Source of the DNA: a virus
IMG/VR virus record: IMGVR_UViG_3300034418_004366
Coordinates: 1-64,000 of that record
DNA: 64,000 nt
Direction: 5' to 3' (one strand)
In this document: one piece after another, positions 34,137-43,218 of the stretch
Position numbering within the stretch: the first letter of the stretch is position 1
Layout of the letters: every line of letters begins with the position of its first letter
Position numbers and translations under genes: made by a program
The notes under the pieces: model-generated
The model's input: the letters and a program-made list of their open reading frames with translations, nothing else
Database searches by the model: none
Told to the model about the DNA's origin: nothing

Positions 34137-36551
34137 TCACCTAAAATTAGCCTTGACGAAATAAACTACTTCTTCGGAAACGCCAACATTAGATGAAATA
34201 TTAGAGAAGGAGTCTACCTCTTCAACCATCTTTACAATATCCATCGAGGTTAAATCTAAGTTGAATCTTTCTCTAGAGGAGGTAATAATTGAGTCCATAT
34301 CATCAATAGAGGAAAGGGAACCTTGTCCATAATAGATAGGCAACCCTTTGAGTATTCTAAGAGAATCGTGTATCTCTAAAATCTTCTCTTCTATTTCCGA
34401 CTTTCTCAATTCATTCAGTATTTGCTTAATATTTCTGGCTCTACCGGAACCCTTGGAACTTATCTGCTGAGTGTTTCCTTTGTCTAATAAAAATTCTTTT
34501 AATGCTGCCATTACTGTCAATGAAGTGGCTTCTATTCTTTCTCTACTGACCCTAGTTACATCATCAAATTCCGGATAAGGCACACCTGCAAAGCGGAGTC
34601 CTTGTTGAGGATTTTGACCTCTAAGGTTGATTCTGCCAAGAAACTGAGCCATCTCTTCATTGTATTGTTTAATTATATCCTTATCTCTAAAGATTCTTTT
34701 GAGAGAAGATGCTAGTAATCTAGCGGCGTTGAAAACTTCTTCGTGTTCTATGTTAGGAGTATTGATTGATTTCAAAAATGTTTGAATGTTTTTCAAGTCT
34801 ACATCTCTTAGTAGTCGGCCTCTTCTAGTGTTAGACCTCTTCACTAATTTTGTATAGACTTTAGCAAAATCACTAGAACTCAAAGTCTTAATAGATTTAA
34901 AGGCAGTAGTATTTTTTATTCTAAAGTCTAAATCTAAAGTCATAGCCGGATTCAAAAGCGGCTTATACAAATAGTCGTCTAGAGCCTCAAGAACGCTATC
35001 TAGTTTCTTCTGCGCTTCTTTACCTAATTCTCTAGGAATACCCTTAGCAGAAGGATATGCAGAAACATATGAGTCACCTCCTCTACCATCTCCCTTTCCG
35101 CCTTGACCCCCTCTAGGCCCAACTACAGTTCCGCCAGTAGACATTTTTTGTTGCATTGTTATTTCTTCTAGAGTCATAAGAAGAGATTGTATAGCCCCAC
35201 TTATTTTAATTGGGCGAATACCCGCACCAAACTTTCTAGCGAGGTCTGCGCTATCTAATATCTGCGCTGGCAAATAAAAAGAAGAACCGGAAACAGGCTG
35301 TATTTGTCCCATTCTTTCTATGGCTTTATCCAACCTTTCTATTTCGGCTCTAGACTCTATGAGATAAATAATTTTCATGGTGTCTGCCGCTTCTTTTATT
35401 TTGTTTAGTTCTGTAGAATCGGTTAGAATACCATAGGTGTACTTAGATAAATAACTGTAGCCAAGCGGGTCTATTTCAGTCGTTATTAGATTAGAAAATT
35501 CTGTTGCATCCTCCCTAATGTTGTCAAGTACATCCTCTTCTAATTGTTCTGCAACTTCACTTCCGCTTTTTCCACTATCTCCTTCAATTTCTATACTTGC
35601 CTTGCCTAGACCCTCGAATAAACTAAAGACAGCATCATCCGCTCCTTGTTGTTGAACTGTAGCCTTACCTAATTTCACCACATACTGACCATTTGCCTTA
35701 AACAATTCATTAGCAGTATTTAATTTAGCCCCGTACTCTTCCATTCCTCCGGATTTTAGAGAGGTAATTAGAGATTCAACCGACTTATACACATCAGCGT
35801 GTTTAGGGGCTACCTCTTTCCATGCAGAATAAATAGAAATTCTTTTGCTCTTACTAATGTAAGGTTCATTTCCAATAAAAGATAGCACATCATCTCTAAT
35901 GTCTACAACAATACGCTCACCTTCTTCATCAAATTGTGATTCCAGTACTTCGCTGTAGTAAGCGTCTATTCCTTCCAACACTTTTTCTACTTCCGGCATT
36001 AACTTACTCAAAAGTTCAGTATCGTCCTCGTCTAGAGAATCAATTCTTGCTCTAATTCTATCCGAAGACTTGTTTGGTTTCTGTCGTGTAAAAGGCTTCT
36101 TGACAATAATATCTTTGTTGGAGAAAGTTTGATTCAATACTTCAACAGTAATGTTTTTTCCTTTAATGGTGATTCCGGAAAATACCTTCGATAGAATTTT
36201 ATTTTGGAATAGGGCTTCATCCAACTCTCTAACTTCTCCATCTTCAATTACTTTCTTTCCATCTTCTTCAACATAATCCGGAGTTAATTCATCGGCCCTA
36301 TCCCTAACCAAATCCCTGTACTTCCTTTTAGTGGCTAGGTTGACTTCTTTGATAGCGGTCTTTTTTTCAGTCGCCCCTACTGGTTTGTCATTCTCTCTAA
36401 ATTCAGTGGCCAAGTCTTCTCCAATTTTAGTAATGGTTCTCTTCATAGTAGGAAAAGGAGACTTCCCTCTATCTTCGATTAACTTAGCCTTTTGAAATAT
36501 GGTCTTTTCTTGGGAAGCCACTCTCTTCTCTAGTTCTAATTTAAAACTCAT
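34137..36551 (-). CDS. Large protein, unknown (with the gene upstream, a pair)
   Basis: 804 residues, largely helical and charged, with a Gly-rich linker near 490-505 (GPRGGQGGKGDGRGG). No cysteine, no nucleotide-binding motif. It overlaps the upstream 623-residue gene by four bases (ATGA), so the two are translationally coupled and probably work together. Located between small and large terminase genes; possible roles are internal core, packaging-associated or ejection protein, none demonstrable from sequence. Confidence 0.6.
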   Translation of the reverse strand: MSFKLELEKRVASQEKTIFQKAKLIEDRGKSPFPTMKRTITKIGEDLATEFRENDKPVGATEKKTAIKEVNLATKRKYRDLVRDRADELTPDYVEEDGKKVIEDGEVRELDEALFQNKILSKVFSGITIKGKNITVEVLNQTFSNKDIIVKKPFTRQKPNKSSDRIRARIDSLDEDDTELLSKLMPEVEKVLEGIDAYYSEVLESQFDEEGERIVVDIRDDVLSFIGNEPYISKSKRISIYSAWKEVAPKHADVYKSVESLITSLKSGGMEEYGAKLNTANELFKANGQYVVKLGKATVQQQGADDAVFSLFEGLGKASIEIEGDSGKSGSEVAEQLEEDVLDNIREDATEFSNLITTEIDPLGYSYLSKYTYGILTDSTELNKIKEAADTMKIIYLIESRAEIERLDKAIERMGQIQPVSGSSFYLPAQILDSADLARKFGAGIRPIKISGAIQSLLMTLEEITMQQKMSTGGTVVGPRGGQGGKGDGRGGDSYVSAYPSAKGIPRELGKEAQKKLDSVLEALDDYLYKPLLNPAMTLDLDFRIKNTTAFKSIKTLSSSDFAKVYTKLVKRSNTRRGRLLRDVDLKNIQTFLKSINTPNIEHEEVFNAARLLASSLKRIFRDKDIIKQYNEEMAQFLGRINLRGQNPQQGLRFAGVPYPEFDDVTRVSRERIEATSLTVMAALKEFLLDKGNTQQISSKGSGRARNIKQILNELRKSEIEEKILEIHDSLRILKGLPIYYGQGSLSSIDDMDSIITSSRERFNLDLTSMDIVKMVEEVDSFSNISSNVGVSEEVVYFVKANFR

Positions 36552-38419
36552 TCAACTCCCTCCAGTAAATCGTTATTCTGCAATGCCTCGTAAAGTTCTT
36601 CTCCAACTTCATTAACATAGAACCTACGCCTCGTAGCAATGTCTTGTAATTTATCTCGAACTCCTTCTATCATAACAGAAAGAACTCCATCTAAAGAACT
36701 AGACAAACTGTTTTTGAATTTTCCAATATCGGATTCTATTTTTGTTAGTAATTGTTTGTCTGCGTTTGTTAGGTATTCATCTATTGTCTTATCCAAGTCA
36801 ACAGTGATAGATTCCATAGTATCATCTAGTAGATAACTGAAATTGGTTAAGACGCTCAAACCTTCGATAGGCTGTAGTCGGGCTTTGTATGCCATATCCA
36901 TAGCATATTCATCGAATTCAAAGACTCCTCTCGTTTCGCCCTCCTTGGCTCTATCAATTTTATCAGCGAATAAAGAAAAGATTTGCCTATCTGTTGGGTC
37001 GTCTAGAGCAAAGGAAACTTCGGGATTTTTGATTGGAATTGAAGAAGGTATCCCTGTTAAAGATTCAATAGTTGACATTAGTTCTTCGATTTTATCCGTG
37101 AATTCATTTTTAGGCATTTTAGTAATTCCGGATTCAGTGGTAATTTCGTTTGCATAATCAGAAGGCAACTCTTTGATTTCATCTTCCAACTCTTCTCTAT
37201 CAATTTCTTCTAGTTTTTTCAACCATTTGGGTGATTTCCCTTCTAATAAAGGCTCGATAACTCCCCACATATCCCTTCTTAGATAGAAAAAATCGCCCCT
37301 ATCTCCACCAAAGGCTTCTTCAATGTCTTCATTGGATATGTATGATTCTTCTCTAACAGAGGCAAGAGTAGATTCAAGGACTTCATCTCCACCTGTCATT
37401 AAAAGTTTTAACAAAACAGGATTAACAGTGGCTTTGCTAAAAAATGAAGAAGCAACATTGTGCGGTCCTAATTTTGGCAAAAGTAAGGATTTCTTTTTCA
37501 TCCTACCTATTGCATTTAGGTATGCGGCTACATCATTAGCCTCTAATGTATCTTTAGGTCGCAAATCACTACCCTCTATAACTATCTTCAAATCACTCTT
37601 TCCAAATAGTTTTTCATAGAAGGGAGGATATTCAAACTCATAAACTACTCTGTCGAATTGTGTCAAGTCTTCTTCCTCTTCTATAGCCTCTCTAACTTGA
37701 GCCTCTCTTTCCTTGACACTATCATCGTCGTCTATCTCTTCTAGTAAAATAAATCCGGTTTTCTTACCTGAGCCTGTTGGCCTACCTTCGGGAGTTTCTT
37801 GGCCAGTGCCGTAAGATGCTGTATATCTCCCCCAACTAACTTGAGCCGAGGATTGAAACTCTTCATCGCTCTGTGGTTTATGTCTACTAGGATTCCCGTA
37901 GTAGTCTTCGACAGAATCAAACAAAGCATACTTGTCTATTTTTGCCTTGCCTAGTTCTCTTGATAGGTTTTGGGCATCATCATTCAAAACATAAGTCATT
38001 AACTTGTCTATGTCTTCTTCATTAAGACCCTCATTGGTAATTCTTTTGAAGAACTCAGCATTGCTTTCAGCCTTCGGTTGTGCTTGAAATAGCATGGCTA
38101 TTTTTGGAGTCAAAATTCTCCTTAGTTTGGTAGGCTTCATTCCTAGTTTTTCAGCGAGGGGTTCAATGACGCTAGTAAATTCTTCTTGATTTTTGAGAGC
38201 ATCACTAACAGATGAACGAACCCCACCACTAATTGTAATGGTTTTCAAAGCATCCATTATTTTACCAGCATCTCCACTAGGGCCTCTTTGTCCCTTTTGT
38301 TGTAGATGAGCAATCAAAGGCTCCTCTCCACCTTCTCTTGCTAAGGTTCTAAATAGTGTACGAGGAGTATAAGGAACACCGGAGATGTTTTCGCTTCTAG
38401 GTGCTTTCCTTATTGTCAT
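36548..38419 (-). CDS. Large protein, unknown (paired with the 804-residue protein)
   Basis: 623 residues, acidic, helical, with an Asp/Glu-rich stretch near 225-250 (LLEEIDDDDSVKEREA). No catalytic motif recognised. ATG with GGGGAAACGAT upstream; ends in an ATGA overlap with the 804-residue gene. Same uncertain role as its partner. Confidence 0.6.
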   Translation of the reverse strand: MTIRKAPRSENISGVPYTPRTLFRTLAREGGEEPLIAHLQQKGQRGPSGDAGKIMDALKTITISGGVRSSVSDALKNQEEFTSVIEPLAEKLGMKPTKLRRILTPKIAMLFQAQPKAESNAEFFKRITNEGLNEEDIDKLMTYVLNDDAQNLSRELGKAKIDKYALFDSVEDYYGNPSRHKPQSDEEFQSSAQVSWGRYTASYGTGQETPEGRPTGSGKKTGFILLEEIDDDDSVKEREAQVREAIEEEEDLTQFDRVVYEFEYPPFYEKLFGKSDLKIVIEGSDLRPKDTLEANDVAAYLNAIGRMKKKSLLLPKLGPHNVASSFFSKATVNPVLLKLLMTGGDEVLESTLASVREESYISNEDIEEAFGGDRGDFFYLRRDMWGVIEPLLEGKSPKWLKKLEEIDREELEDEIKELPSDYANEITTESGITKMPKNEFTDKIEELMSTIESLTGIPSSIPIKNPEVSFALDDPTDRQIFSLFADKIDRAKEGETRGVFEFDEYAMDMAYKARLQPIEGLSVLTNFSYLLDDTMESITVDLDKTIDEYLTNADKQLLTKIESDIGKFKNSLSSSLDGVLSVMIEGVRDKLQDIATRRRFYVNEVGEELYEALQNNDLLEGVE

Positions 38420-38468
38420 ATCGTTTCCCCGAATAAAGGCAATAGTCCACTCTATAATAAATGAACTG

Positions 38469-38630
38469 TCAATCTAACTTTGTCTGCCTTGTTGAAGTAT
38501 CTTCCTTCGGCGGCGGAGTTTTCTTGGGTTCATTTCCCCATTCTTCTGCTGGAATTGTAGATACGGTGGCACCTTCTGTAAGTTTTTTGGGGAGTTTGGT
38601 TTGTCTTTTGAGAACACTTTTCCAACTCAT
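38469..38630 (-). CDS. Very short tagged protein (MSWKSVLKR)
   Basis: 53 residues, starting MSWKSVLKRQTK and otherwise Pro/Lys/Thr-rich and probably disordered (EPKKTPPPKEDTSTRQTK). GGAGAAATTACA precedes the ATG. Its short, domain-free body makes it the simplest example of the tag attached to an unstructured tail and supports the tag being a functional unit. Confidence 0.65.
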   Translation of the reverse strand: MSWKSVLKRQTKLPKKLTEGATVSTIPAEEWGNEPKKTPPPKEDTSTRQTKLD

Positions 38631-38641
38631 TGTAATTTCTC

Positions 38642-38959
38642 CTACATCAATCTCTTTGTTTCAATCAAATGTAAATACTGTTCTCTTAATCCCATCTTTG
38701 AAGTCACAGCCTTTGCGAGTTTCTTCAAATTGTTTTGAAAACTAAAAAATTCAGGAGAGTAAAGGTCACTTAACTTATCCTTATCCTCCACCCTTTCGTA
38801 GTATTCATCAAATTTATTCAATAGAGCCTCACCTGCTTGTTTTAATTTAGGGTCTTCATTGTAAGTCATAAAGAAAAGTAGTTCATGAACATGGGCGTGC
38901 AAAGGAGCATCCCCGTCCCTAACATACCAAGCACTTTTCAATATGGTTTTCCAACTCAT
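38642..38959 (-). CDS. Tagged small protein (MSWKTILKS), unknown
   Basis: 105 residues, ATG after AGGAGAGATTACA and a four-base overlap with the putative small terminase gene. After the tag there is a HAHVHELLFF segment with three His and a helical acidic body. No domain recognised. Confidence 0.65.
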   Translation of the reverse strand: MSWKTILKSAWYVRDGDAPLHAHVHELLFFMTYNEDPKLKQAGEALLNKFDEYYERVEDKDKLSDLYSPEFFSFQNNLKKLAKAVTSKMGLREQYLHLIETKRLM

Positions 38960-39609
38960 TGTAATCTCTCCTGCATCTTCTGTTTAATATCAAGCCAAAT
39001 CTCAGGATTGTTCTGTGCTAGCACTTCTTGAACAACTTGCATCTGTGCAACAATAATTGTATCTTGTCGCTTGTGGACAAGTTTTCCTTTGAACTCCATC
39101 ATGTATTTCAAAGACTCACGAACTTCTCTAGCCAACTTCACTAGAGCGTCTAATTCCTTAGCATCTAAATCATCTCTAGATGCTATCTCGGTGATTTTAT
39201 CATCGAGCAATTGAATGTTATTTGATAGCATATCCACCTCATTCAAATCCTTCTTGGCAATAATAGCCGCCGCAGACTTTTGAACAACGGGCTGTAAATG
39301 GTGCTTAACATGGCGATGGACTTGAGCCTTAGAAATTCCAAGCCCTACACTGACCTCCTCGGCTGTGATAAGACCCTCATGTAATTGTCTCTCGTATTCC
39401 GACCTCATTGGGTCTACACAAATGGCACACTTTGGATTACTACTTTGCACATATTCTCCCATGTGATTCCTTTGATGCTGTGCGGAAGTACCGCTTCTCC
39501 AGTTCATCTTTTCATCTAATTCATCGGGAGTAATAGTAAGAGATTCTAAATCGGCCTCCATAGAATCAACATCACTGTGTTGACAAAAGGCACAACTCTT
39601 TCTTCTCAT
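38956..39609 (-). CDS. Putative terminase small subunit (HTH DNA-binding, Cys clusters)
   Basis: 217 residues. N-terminal CAFC and CAIC (about 6-9 and 62-65) with nearby His may bind zinc. Residues about 82-105 (AEEVSVGLGISKAQVHRHVK) form a clear helix-turn-helix of the kind used by small terminases to bind packaging sites. The C-terminal half is a long helix suited to ring oligomerisation. It is the only HTH protein in the late operon and lies upstream of the large terminase, which supports the call, although several genes separate them. A late transcription regulator is the alternative. Confidence 0.55.
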   Translation of the reverse strand: MRRKSCAFCQHSDVDSMEADLESLTITPDELDEKMNWRSGTSAQHQRNHMGEYVQSSNPKCAICVDPMRSEYERQLHEGLITAEEVSVGLGISKAQVHRHVKHHLQPVVQKSAAAIIAKKDLNEVDMLSNNIQLLDDKITEIASRDDLDAKELDALVKLAREVRESLKYMMEFKGKLVHKRQDTIIVAQMQVVQEVLAQNNPEIWLDIKQKMQERLQ

Positions 39610-39618
39610 AATAATTCC

Positions 39619-39999
39619 TCAAAGATATTTTAGTCCTTTCTGTATTCTTCTCAACATTTCAAGGCTATGTTTTTTGTCTAAATCATTTTCAACAACTTTA
39701 TACCCATCATTGTATGTGTATTCTGCTAAGGCAAAATCTCCAGCATCGTCTTTGAATTCTATAGTATAGTACCCTTCATCCATCTCAAAAATTTCTTCTT
39801 CTGTTAAATCTTCCTCGCCTTCATACATGTCTTGAAAATCAATTATGGTTTCAACTACTCCAGATTCAAAATAACCATCTTCATAATCTTCTCGCATTTT
39901 ATCTTCACCGAATCTTTCTAATTCGGTGGCAATCATCTCTAGTAAATCTTCTTTTAAATCGCTTTCTAAATCGTTCTTTAATATTTTTTTCCAATTCAT
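39619..39999 (-). CDS. Tagged acidic protein (MNWKKILKN), unknown
   Basis: 126 residues from the ATG at 39999 with AAGGTGATTATT upstream; an in-frame upstream start would add eight residues before the tag and is unlikely. Very acidic (long Asp/Glu runs), Tyr-rich. No domain recognised. Could mimic DNA by charge, but this is only a possibility. Confidence 0.65.
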   Translation of the reverse strand: MNWKKILKNDLESDLKEDLLEMIATELERFGEDKMREDYEDGYFESGVVETIIDFQDMYEGEEDLTEEEIFEMDEGYYTIEFKDDAGDFALAEYTYNDGYKVVENDLDKKHSLEMLRRIQKGLKYL

Positions 40000-40009
40000 A
40001 ATAATCACC

Positions 40010-40777
40010 TTATGGTAGTCCACCTAAAGTTTCCGAAACAATCAACATAGCAGTAGGGAATTTTCTTTTCAAATCACCTTCATTCCATGAAGTTTCCTTA
40101 TTTGTTCTCAAGTATTCTAGAAGTTTGTAAAACTCTTGAGCCGTTCCTATAGACGATTCATCATCTCTAGAATAAGACTGTTCAAAATTTTGACTAGCAT
40201 AATCTTCTGCATCTTCTAGCCAGTTATCAACTTCTTTACTGTGACTGACTTTGGGAAGTTTCATCATTTTATCTTCGATGTGGCTAATCTCTTCCCATTT
40301 GTTAGTTTCTTTTAGATAGCCAACTAGTTTATTATAGTCGGCTCCCTCAAACATTCTACTTATTTTTTCATGCTCAAAATCGGGCACTAACATTTGTTCT
40401 TCTATTGTTTGAATATCTAAATCCCCTGTTATTTCGAGTACATCTTTCACAGACTCATCTCCTCTAAAACCTCCAAAATAATAACTTTCTTTTTTATTCC
40501 TTTTATTTCTAATAAAAACATCAACATTTGTAATTAAAAACATTTCATCTAGTTGCATACTTCCAATGGCAAATAATTCAAAATAGTCGGGGAACCCCAT
40601 ATCCAATTCTTTTATCGAACTAGTGGCTGATTCATCATAAATAGGGAAATCCCCAAAAAAGTCATTTAGGGTAGGTTCAAGATAATCTCTTCCTATCAAG
40701 GAATATTTTATTTCCTGTTTAGATTTATCATCTAAATCGTTATAATCAACTCTTTTCAATATATGTTTCCAACTCAT
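40010..40777 (-). CDS. Tagged protein, paralogue of the gene at 28855-29385
   Basis: 255 residues from the ATG at 40777 (ATGA overlap with the upstream stop). Residues 1-175 align with the protein at 28855-29385 (see shared DYNDLDDKSKQEI, MGFP, ADYNKLVGYLKET). About 80 extra C-terminal residues contain a small domain with EFYKLLEYLRTNKETSW. Function unknown; the shared core may be a receptor- or DNA-interacting fold but no family is recognised. Confidence 0.7.
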   Translation of the reverse strand: MSWKHILKRVDYNDLDDKSKQEIKYSLIGRDYLEPTLNDFFGDFPIYDESATSSIKELDMGFPDYFELFAIGSMQLDEMFLITNVDVFIRNKRNKKESYYFGGFRGDESVKDVLEITGDLDIQTIEEQMLVPDFEHEKISRMFEGADYNKLVGYLKETNKWEEISHIEDKMMKLPKVSHSKEVDNWLEDAEDYASQNFEQSYSRDDESSIGTAQEFYKLLEYLRTNKETSWNEGDLKRKFPTAMLIVSETLGGLP

Positions 40778-41748
40778 AGCAACACTTCCTTCCAACTTTT
40801 AATAACTGGACTAACCTTTACTCTCATGTTCGACTTCATGTAATCTTTAATCAATTTACGAGTCTTAGCCGGAGTCAACTCGATTGTGAATTCAGTAATA
40901 GTTCCTCCCAAGTCGGGAACTTTCATGTATCTAGATAGCATCTTTTGTGCCTTACCTGTAGGTGGAACCTTGAATGATTTACCGGACAGTAGCCTCATAA
41001 CTCTCCCTGTACTTACTCCTTCTTCTGTTCTTGAAGTAGAAATAGCACGACCCAATCTCTTTTTAAAATCGGGAATGGTTTGGAGAGTTGCGGCAGGTTT
41101 AGAAGTTGTAATCGTAGCGATGTAGTTTTGGTCGTCAATATCTTCAATTGCTTTATTCAAAACATCAACCAATCCAACAGGAACTAAATCTCCTCCATAA
41201 AGGGCTTGGTAAATTGGCGGAGTAGCGGTATTTACTTTATCACTAACCCACCCATCTTTTTGTCTATCGGCAGTACCGTGTTTCTTAGCGTAGAATGTAG
41301 AAAGGTAGTGTCCATAGACTTTCTCCATTTCTACACCTCTAGCGTAAGCCCCTGTCTGTCGGTTATACTTCTTAGGAATTGAGAATACGATATTTTGAGG
41401 ATTCAAACTAGCATCGTCTTTTAGCCCTTCGAGGTCATTAACAATTGCTTCTAGAGTTTCAGCATCCTCTTCAAAGAAAATTCCGTTAGCCCTGTCAACT
41501 AACATCTTCCTAATTCTTCTAAGCATGGTATGTGCGCCGGAATTTCCATCATTAGGAGAACCCTTTCTAGGACTAGTGACATGGTTTTCAACTGCGTACA
41601 GTAAAGAACCTTTCTTCATGCCGGAGTTTGCACCTCTGCATTTTTTCTCCCAATCCTCAAAATCTTTCTTGAATTTGATAACTCCACCAACGGTTTCGAT
41701 AACAGCGTCACCGATGCTGGCAGTATTCTTATTCACATCTTTAGGCAT
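40774..41748 (-). CDS. Unknown protein ending with a tag-like SWKEVLL
   Basis: 324 residues with no N-terminal tag. The last 13 residues VSPVIKSWKEVLL contain SWKEVLL, matching the MSWKEVLK form of the tag, at the C-terminus. The body is mixed alpha/beta, basic, with DAETLEAIVNDLEGLKDD and KPAATLQTIPDFKKRLG segments. The family is unknown. Together with the protease/scaffold and the 75-residue protein it is one of three C-terminal tag carriers. Confidence 0.65.
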   Translation of the reverse strand: MPKDVNKNTASIGDAVIETVGGVIKFKKDFEDWEKKCRGANSGMKKGSLLYAVENHVTSPRKGSPNDGNSGAHTMLRRIRKMLVDRANGIFFEEDAETLEAIVNDLEGLKDDASLNPQNIVFSIPKKYNRQTGAYARGVEMEKVYGHYLSTFYAKKHGTADRQKDGWVSDKVNTATPPIYQALYGGDLVPVGLVDVLNKAIEDIDDQNYIATITTSKPAATLQTIPDFKKRLGRAISTSRTEEGVSTGRVMRLLSGKSFKVPPTGKAQKMLSRYMKVPDLGGTITEFTIELTPAKTRKLIKDYMKSNMRVKVSPVIKSWKEVLL

Positions 41749-42494
41749 TACTCATCCTTCCTTTTCTTTCTTCTGCCATAAGTAGGTTTGAATAATTTAG
41801 CATGTGCTGGAGCAGTAGTAGTCACGGCTCCTGCCATTCTCTCAAGGTTTTCACTATTAACATCTTCCTTAGAATTCTCTTCCTTTTTACGCCTATATTC
41901 TCTAACTGGCCCTTTTTTTCTTTCAGCATACCTTTCTCTGCTTCGCTGATTTTTCCTTTCTCTATATTCGGGGTCATTCCGGTTTTCTCTTTTTCTTTCC
42001 CTTTCCAGCCTTTGCCGGTTTTCTCTATATTCGGGGTCATTAGCATATTTCCTTTTCAATGCTTCCCTGTTATACTGTAATATTCTTTTCCTATATTCGG
42101 GGTCATTAGCATATCTTTCTTTTCTTCTTTCATATGTTCTTTTATTAGTTTGTTCCAGATATTCTGAATTTATTTGCTCCAATTTTGTTATAAATGCTTC
42201 ATATTGTTTTGATTCTGCTAAATCTATAAGTGCTTTAAATTGATTTTCAGTAATCGCTTCTGTTAATTTGTTATTAAGAGCATTAGTTAAACTTCTGGAA
42301 GGGGATAATTTTTTAGAATCTGCTATTGGAATACCAAATACCTCTACAAGAAACCTTTGGAAATCATTCGGTCTCTTTAAAATTTCCCAAGCCTTTTTCA
42401 TAGCAGGGTCTTCGAGACTATTAGGAACCCACACGCCATATGTTGTAGCATCTCTACGACTCAGTTCTATTTTTAATATATCTTGCCAACTCAT
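41748..42494 (-). CDS. Tagged protein with tandem NDPEYR repeats
   Basis: 248 residues starting MSWQDILKI. Residues about 130-200 hold four imperfect tandem repeats built on YANDPEYR (variants RNDPEYRER), rich in Arg and Glu and likely a long charged helix. The repeats are also visible in DNA between about 41940 and 42120. The N-terminal 120 residues are a helical domain. Repeats of this type occur in phage proteins next to HNH nucleases, but no nuclease motif is present here. Confidence 0.68.
   Translation of the reverse strand: MSWQDILKIELSRRDATTYGVWVPNSLEDPAMKKAWEILKRPNDFQRFLVEVFGIPIADSKKLSPSRSLTNALNNKLTEAITENQFKALIDLAESKQYEAFITKLEQINSEYLEQTNKRTYERRKERYANDPEYRKRILQYNREALKRKYANDPEYRENRQRLERERKRENRNDPEYRERKNQRSRERYAERKKGPVREYRRKKEENSKEDVNSENLERMAGAVTTTAPAHAKLFKPTYGRRKKRKDE
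41940..42120 (-). repeat. Tandem DNA repeats coding NDPEYR units
   Basis: Four imperfect copies containing ATTCGGGGTCATT (plus-strand reading) at roughly 42-63 base intervals inside the gene at 41748-42494. Copies differ by single substitutions and unit length, so they arose by local duplication. Confidence 0.75.
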
Positions 42495-42757
42495 TTCTTT
42501 CGACCTCTTTGTGGATTAGGAGGTAGTCTGCCTTTCTTTGGTTTCTTTCTTCTTTTGGTAGGTGTTTTATCAGTTTCTAAATCACGAATTAAGTTAGCAT
42601 CTGCTTCTCTTCTTGCTATCTTTGCACCCATATCTCGACGAAATTCTTCCCGACGCTTTTCTTCCCTTTTTAGGTACTCATTACGCCTTTGAATTTTTTC
42701 TCTCTTGGCATCCATCTTATCGGGGTCATATGCCTTTAGTGTATCTTTCCAACTCAT
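42491..42757 (-). CDS. Tagged, extremely charged helical protein
   Basis: 88 residues starting MSWKDTLKA. The body is Arg/Lys/Glu-rich (RRNEYLKREEKRREEFRRD) and ends in a Lys/Arg/Pro tail. Likely one long helix with a basic end able to bind nucleic acid. Overlaps the next tagged gene by four bases. Confidence 0.65.
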   Translation of the reverse strand: MSWKDTLKAYDPDKMDAKREKIQRRNEYLKREEKRREEFRRDMGAKIARREADANLIRDLETDKTPTKRRKKPKKGRLPPNPQRGRKK

Positions 42758-42758
42758 T

Positions 42759-43217
42759 TCAAATCACCGGATACCTAAACATCGGCAATTTACTAAGTTC
42801 AGCATACATAGGCTTGTTCATTATATCCTGTACTTGAGAATAAGAAGTCACCTTATCCCCTAGCCTAGCCGCCACCCTTTCTACCTTTTTCCTAGACTCT
42901 TCATCTAGAGGATTCAATAATGTAATTCTAGGCTTACCTCTAGTATGCTTATTCCTCTCTTGTAATAACTTTCCATAAATTCCCTGTCCTGTGTGGTTGG
43001 GGCTAACATAGGAGTTTCCTACGAAAAAGAATGCTCCCATGTCCTTATAGGAAGTAAAGCCCAAAACTTCACCCTCATCATTTACTTCACTAACGAGGTT
43101 TAGTGGGCTTACCTTAGTTGGATAGCCTTTATCACTAGCAGTTCTAAAATTTGGCATATTCTCCGAAACCGCAGATTCAGTTAGAACCTTGACTTCCTTG
43201 AGAATATCTTGCCACAT
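42759..43217 (-). CDS. Tagged GNAT-like acetyltransferase
   Basis: 152 residues starting MWQDILKEV. Residues 70-88 read YVSPNHTGQGIYGKLLQER, matching GNAT motif A (xxGxGIxxxLL), the acetyl-CoA pyrophosphate-binding loop after a beta strand. The preceding strands (EVLGFTSYKDMGAFFFVG) fit the fold. The protein is short for a full GNAT, so activity is uncertain. If active, it would acetylate a host or virion target. Confidence 0.65.
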   Translation of the reverse strand: MWQDILKEVKVLTESAVSENMPNFRTASDKGYPTKVSPLNLVSEVNDEGEVLGFTSYKDMGAFFFVGNSYVSPNHTGQGIYGKLLQERNKHTRGKPRITLLNPLDEESRKKVERVAARLGDKVTSYSQVQDIMNKPMYAELSKLPMFRYPVI

Positions 43218-43218
43218 T

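Noticed and set aside
39619-39999. DNA-mimic anti-defence protein
   Set aside because: The protein is very acidic and small, but charge alone does not support that function, and the tag suggests a late virion-linked role.
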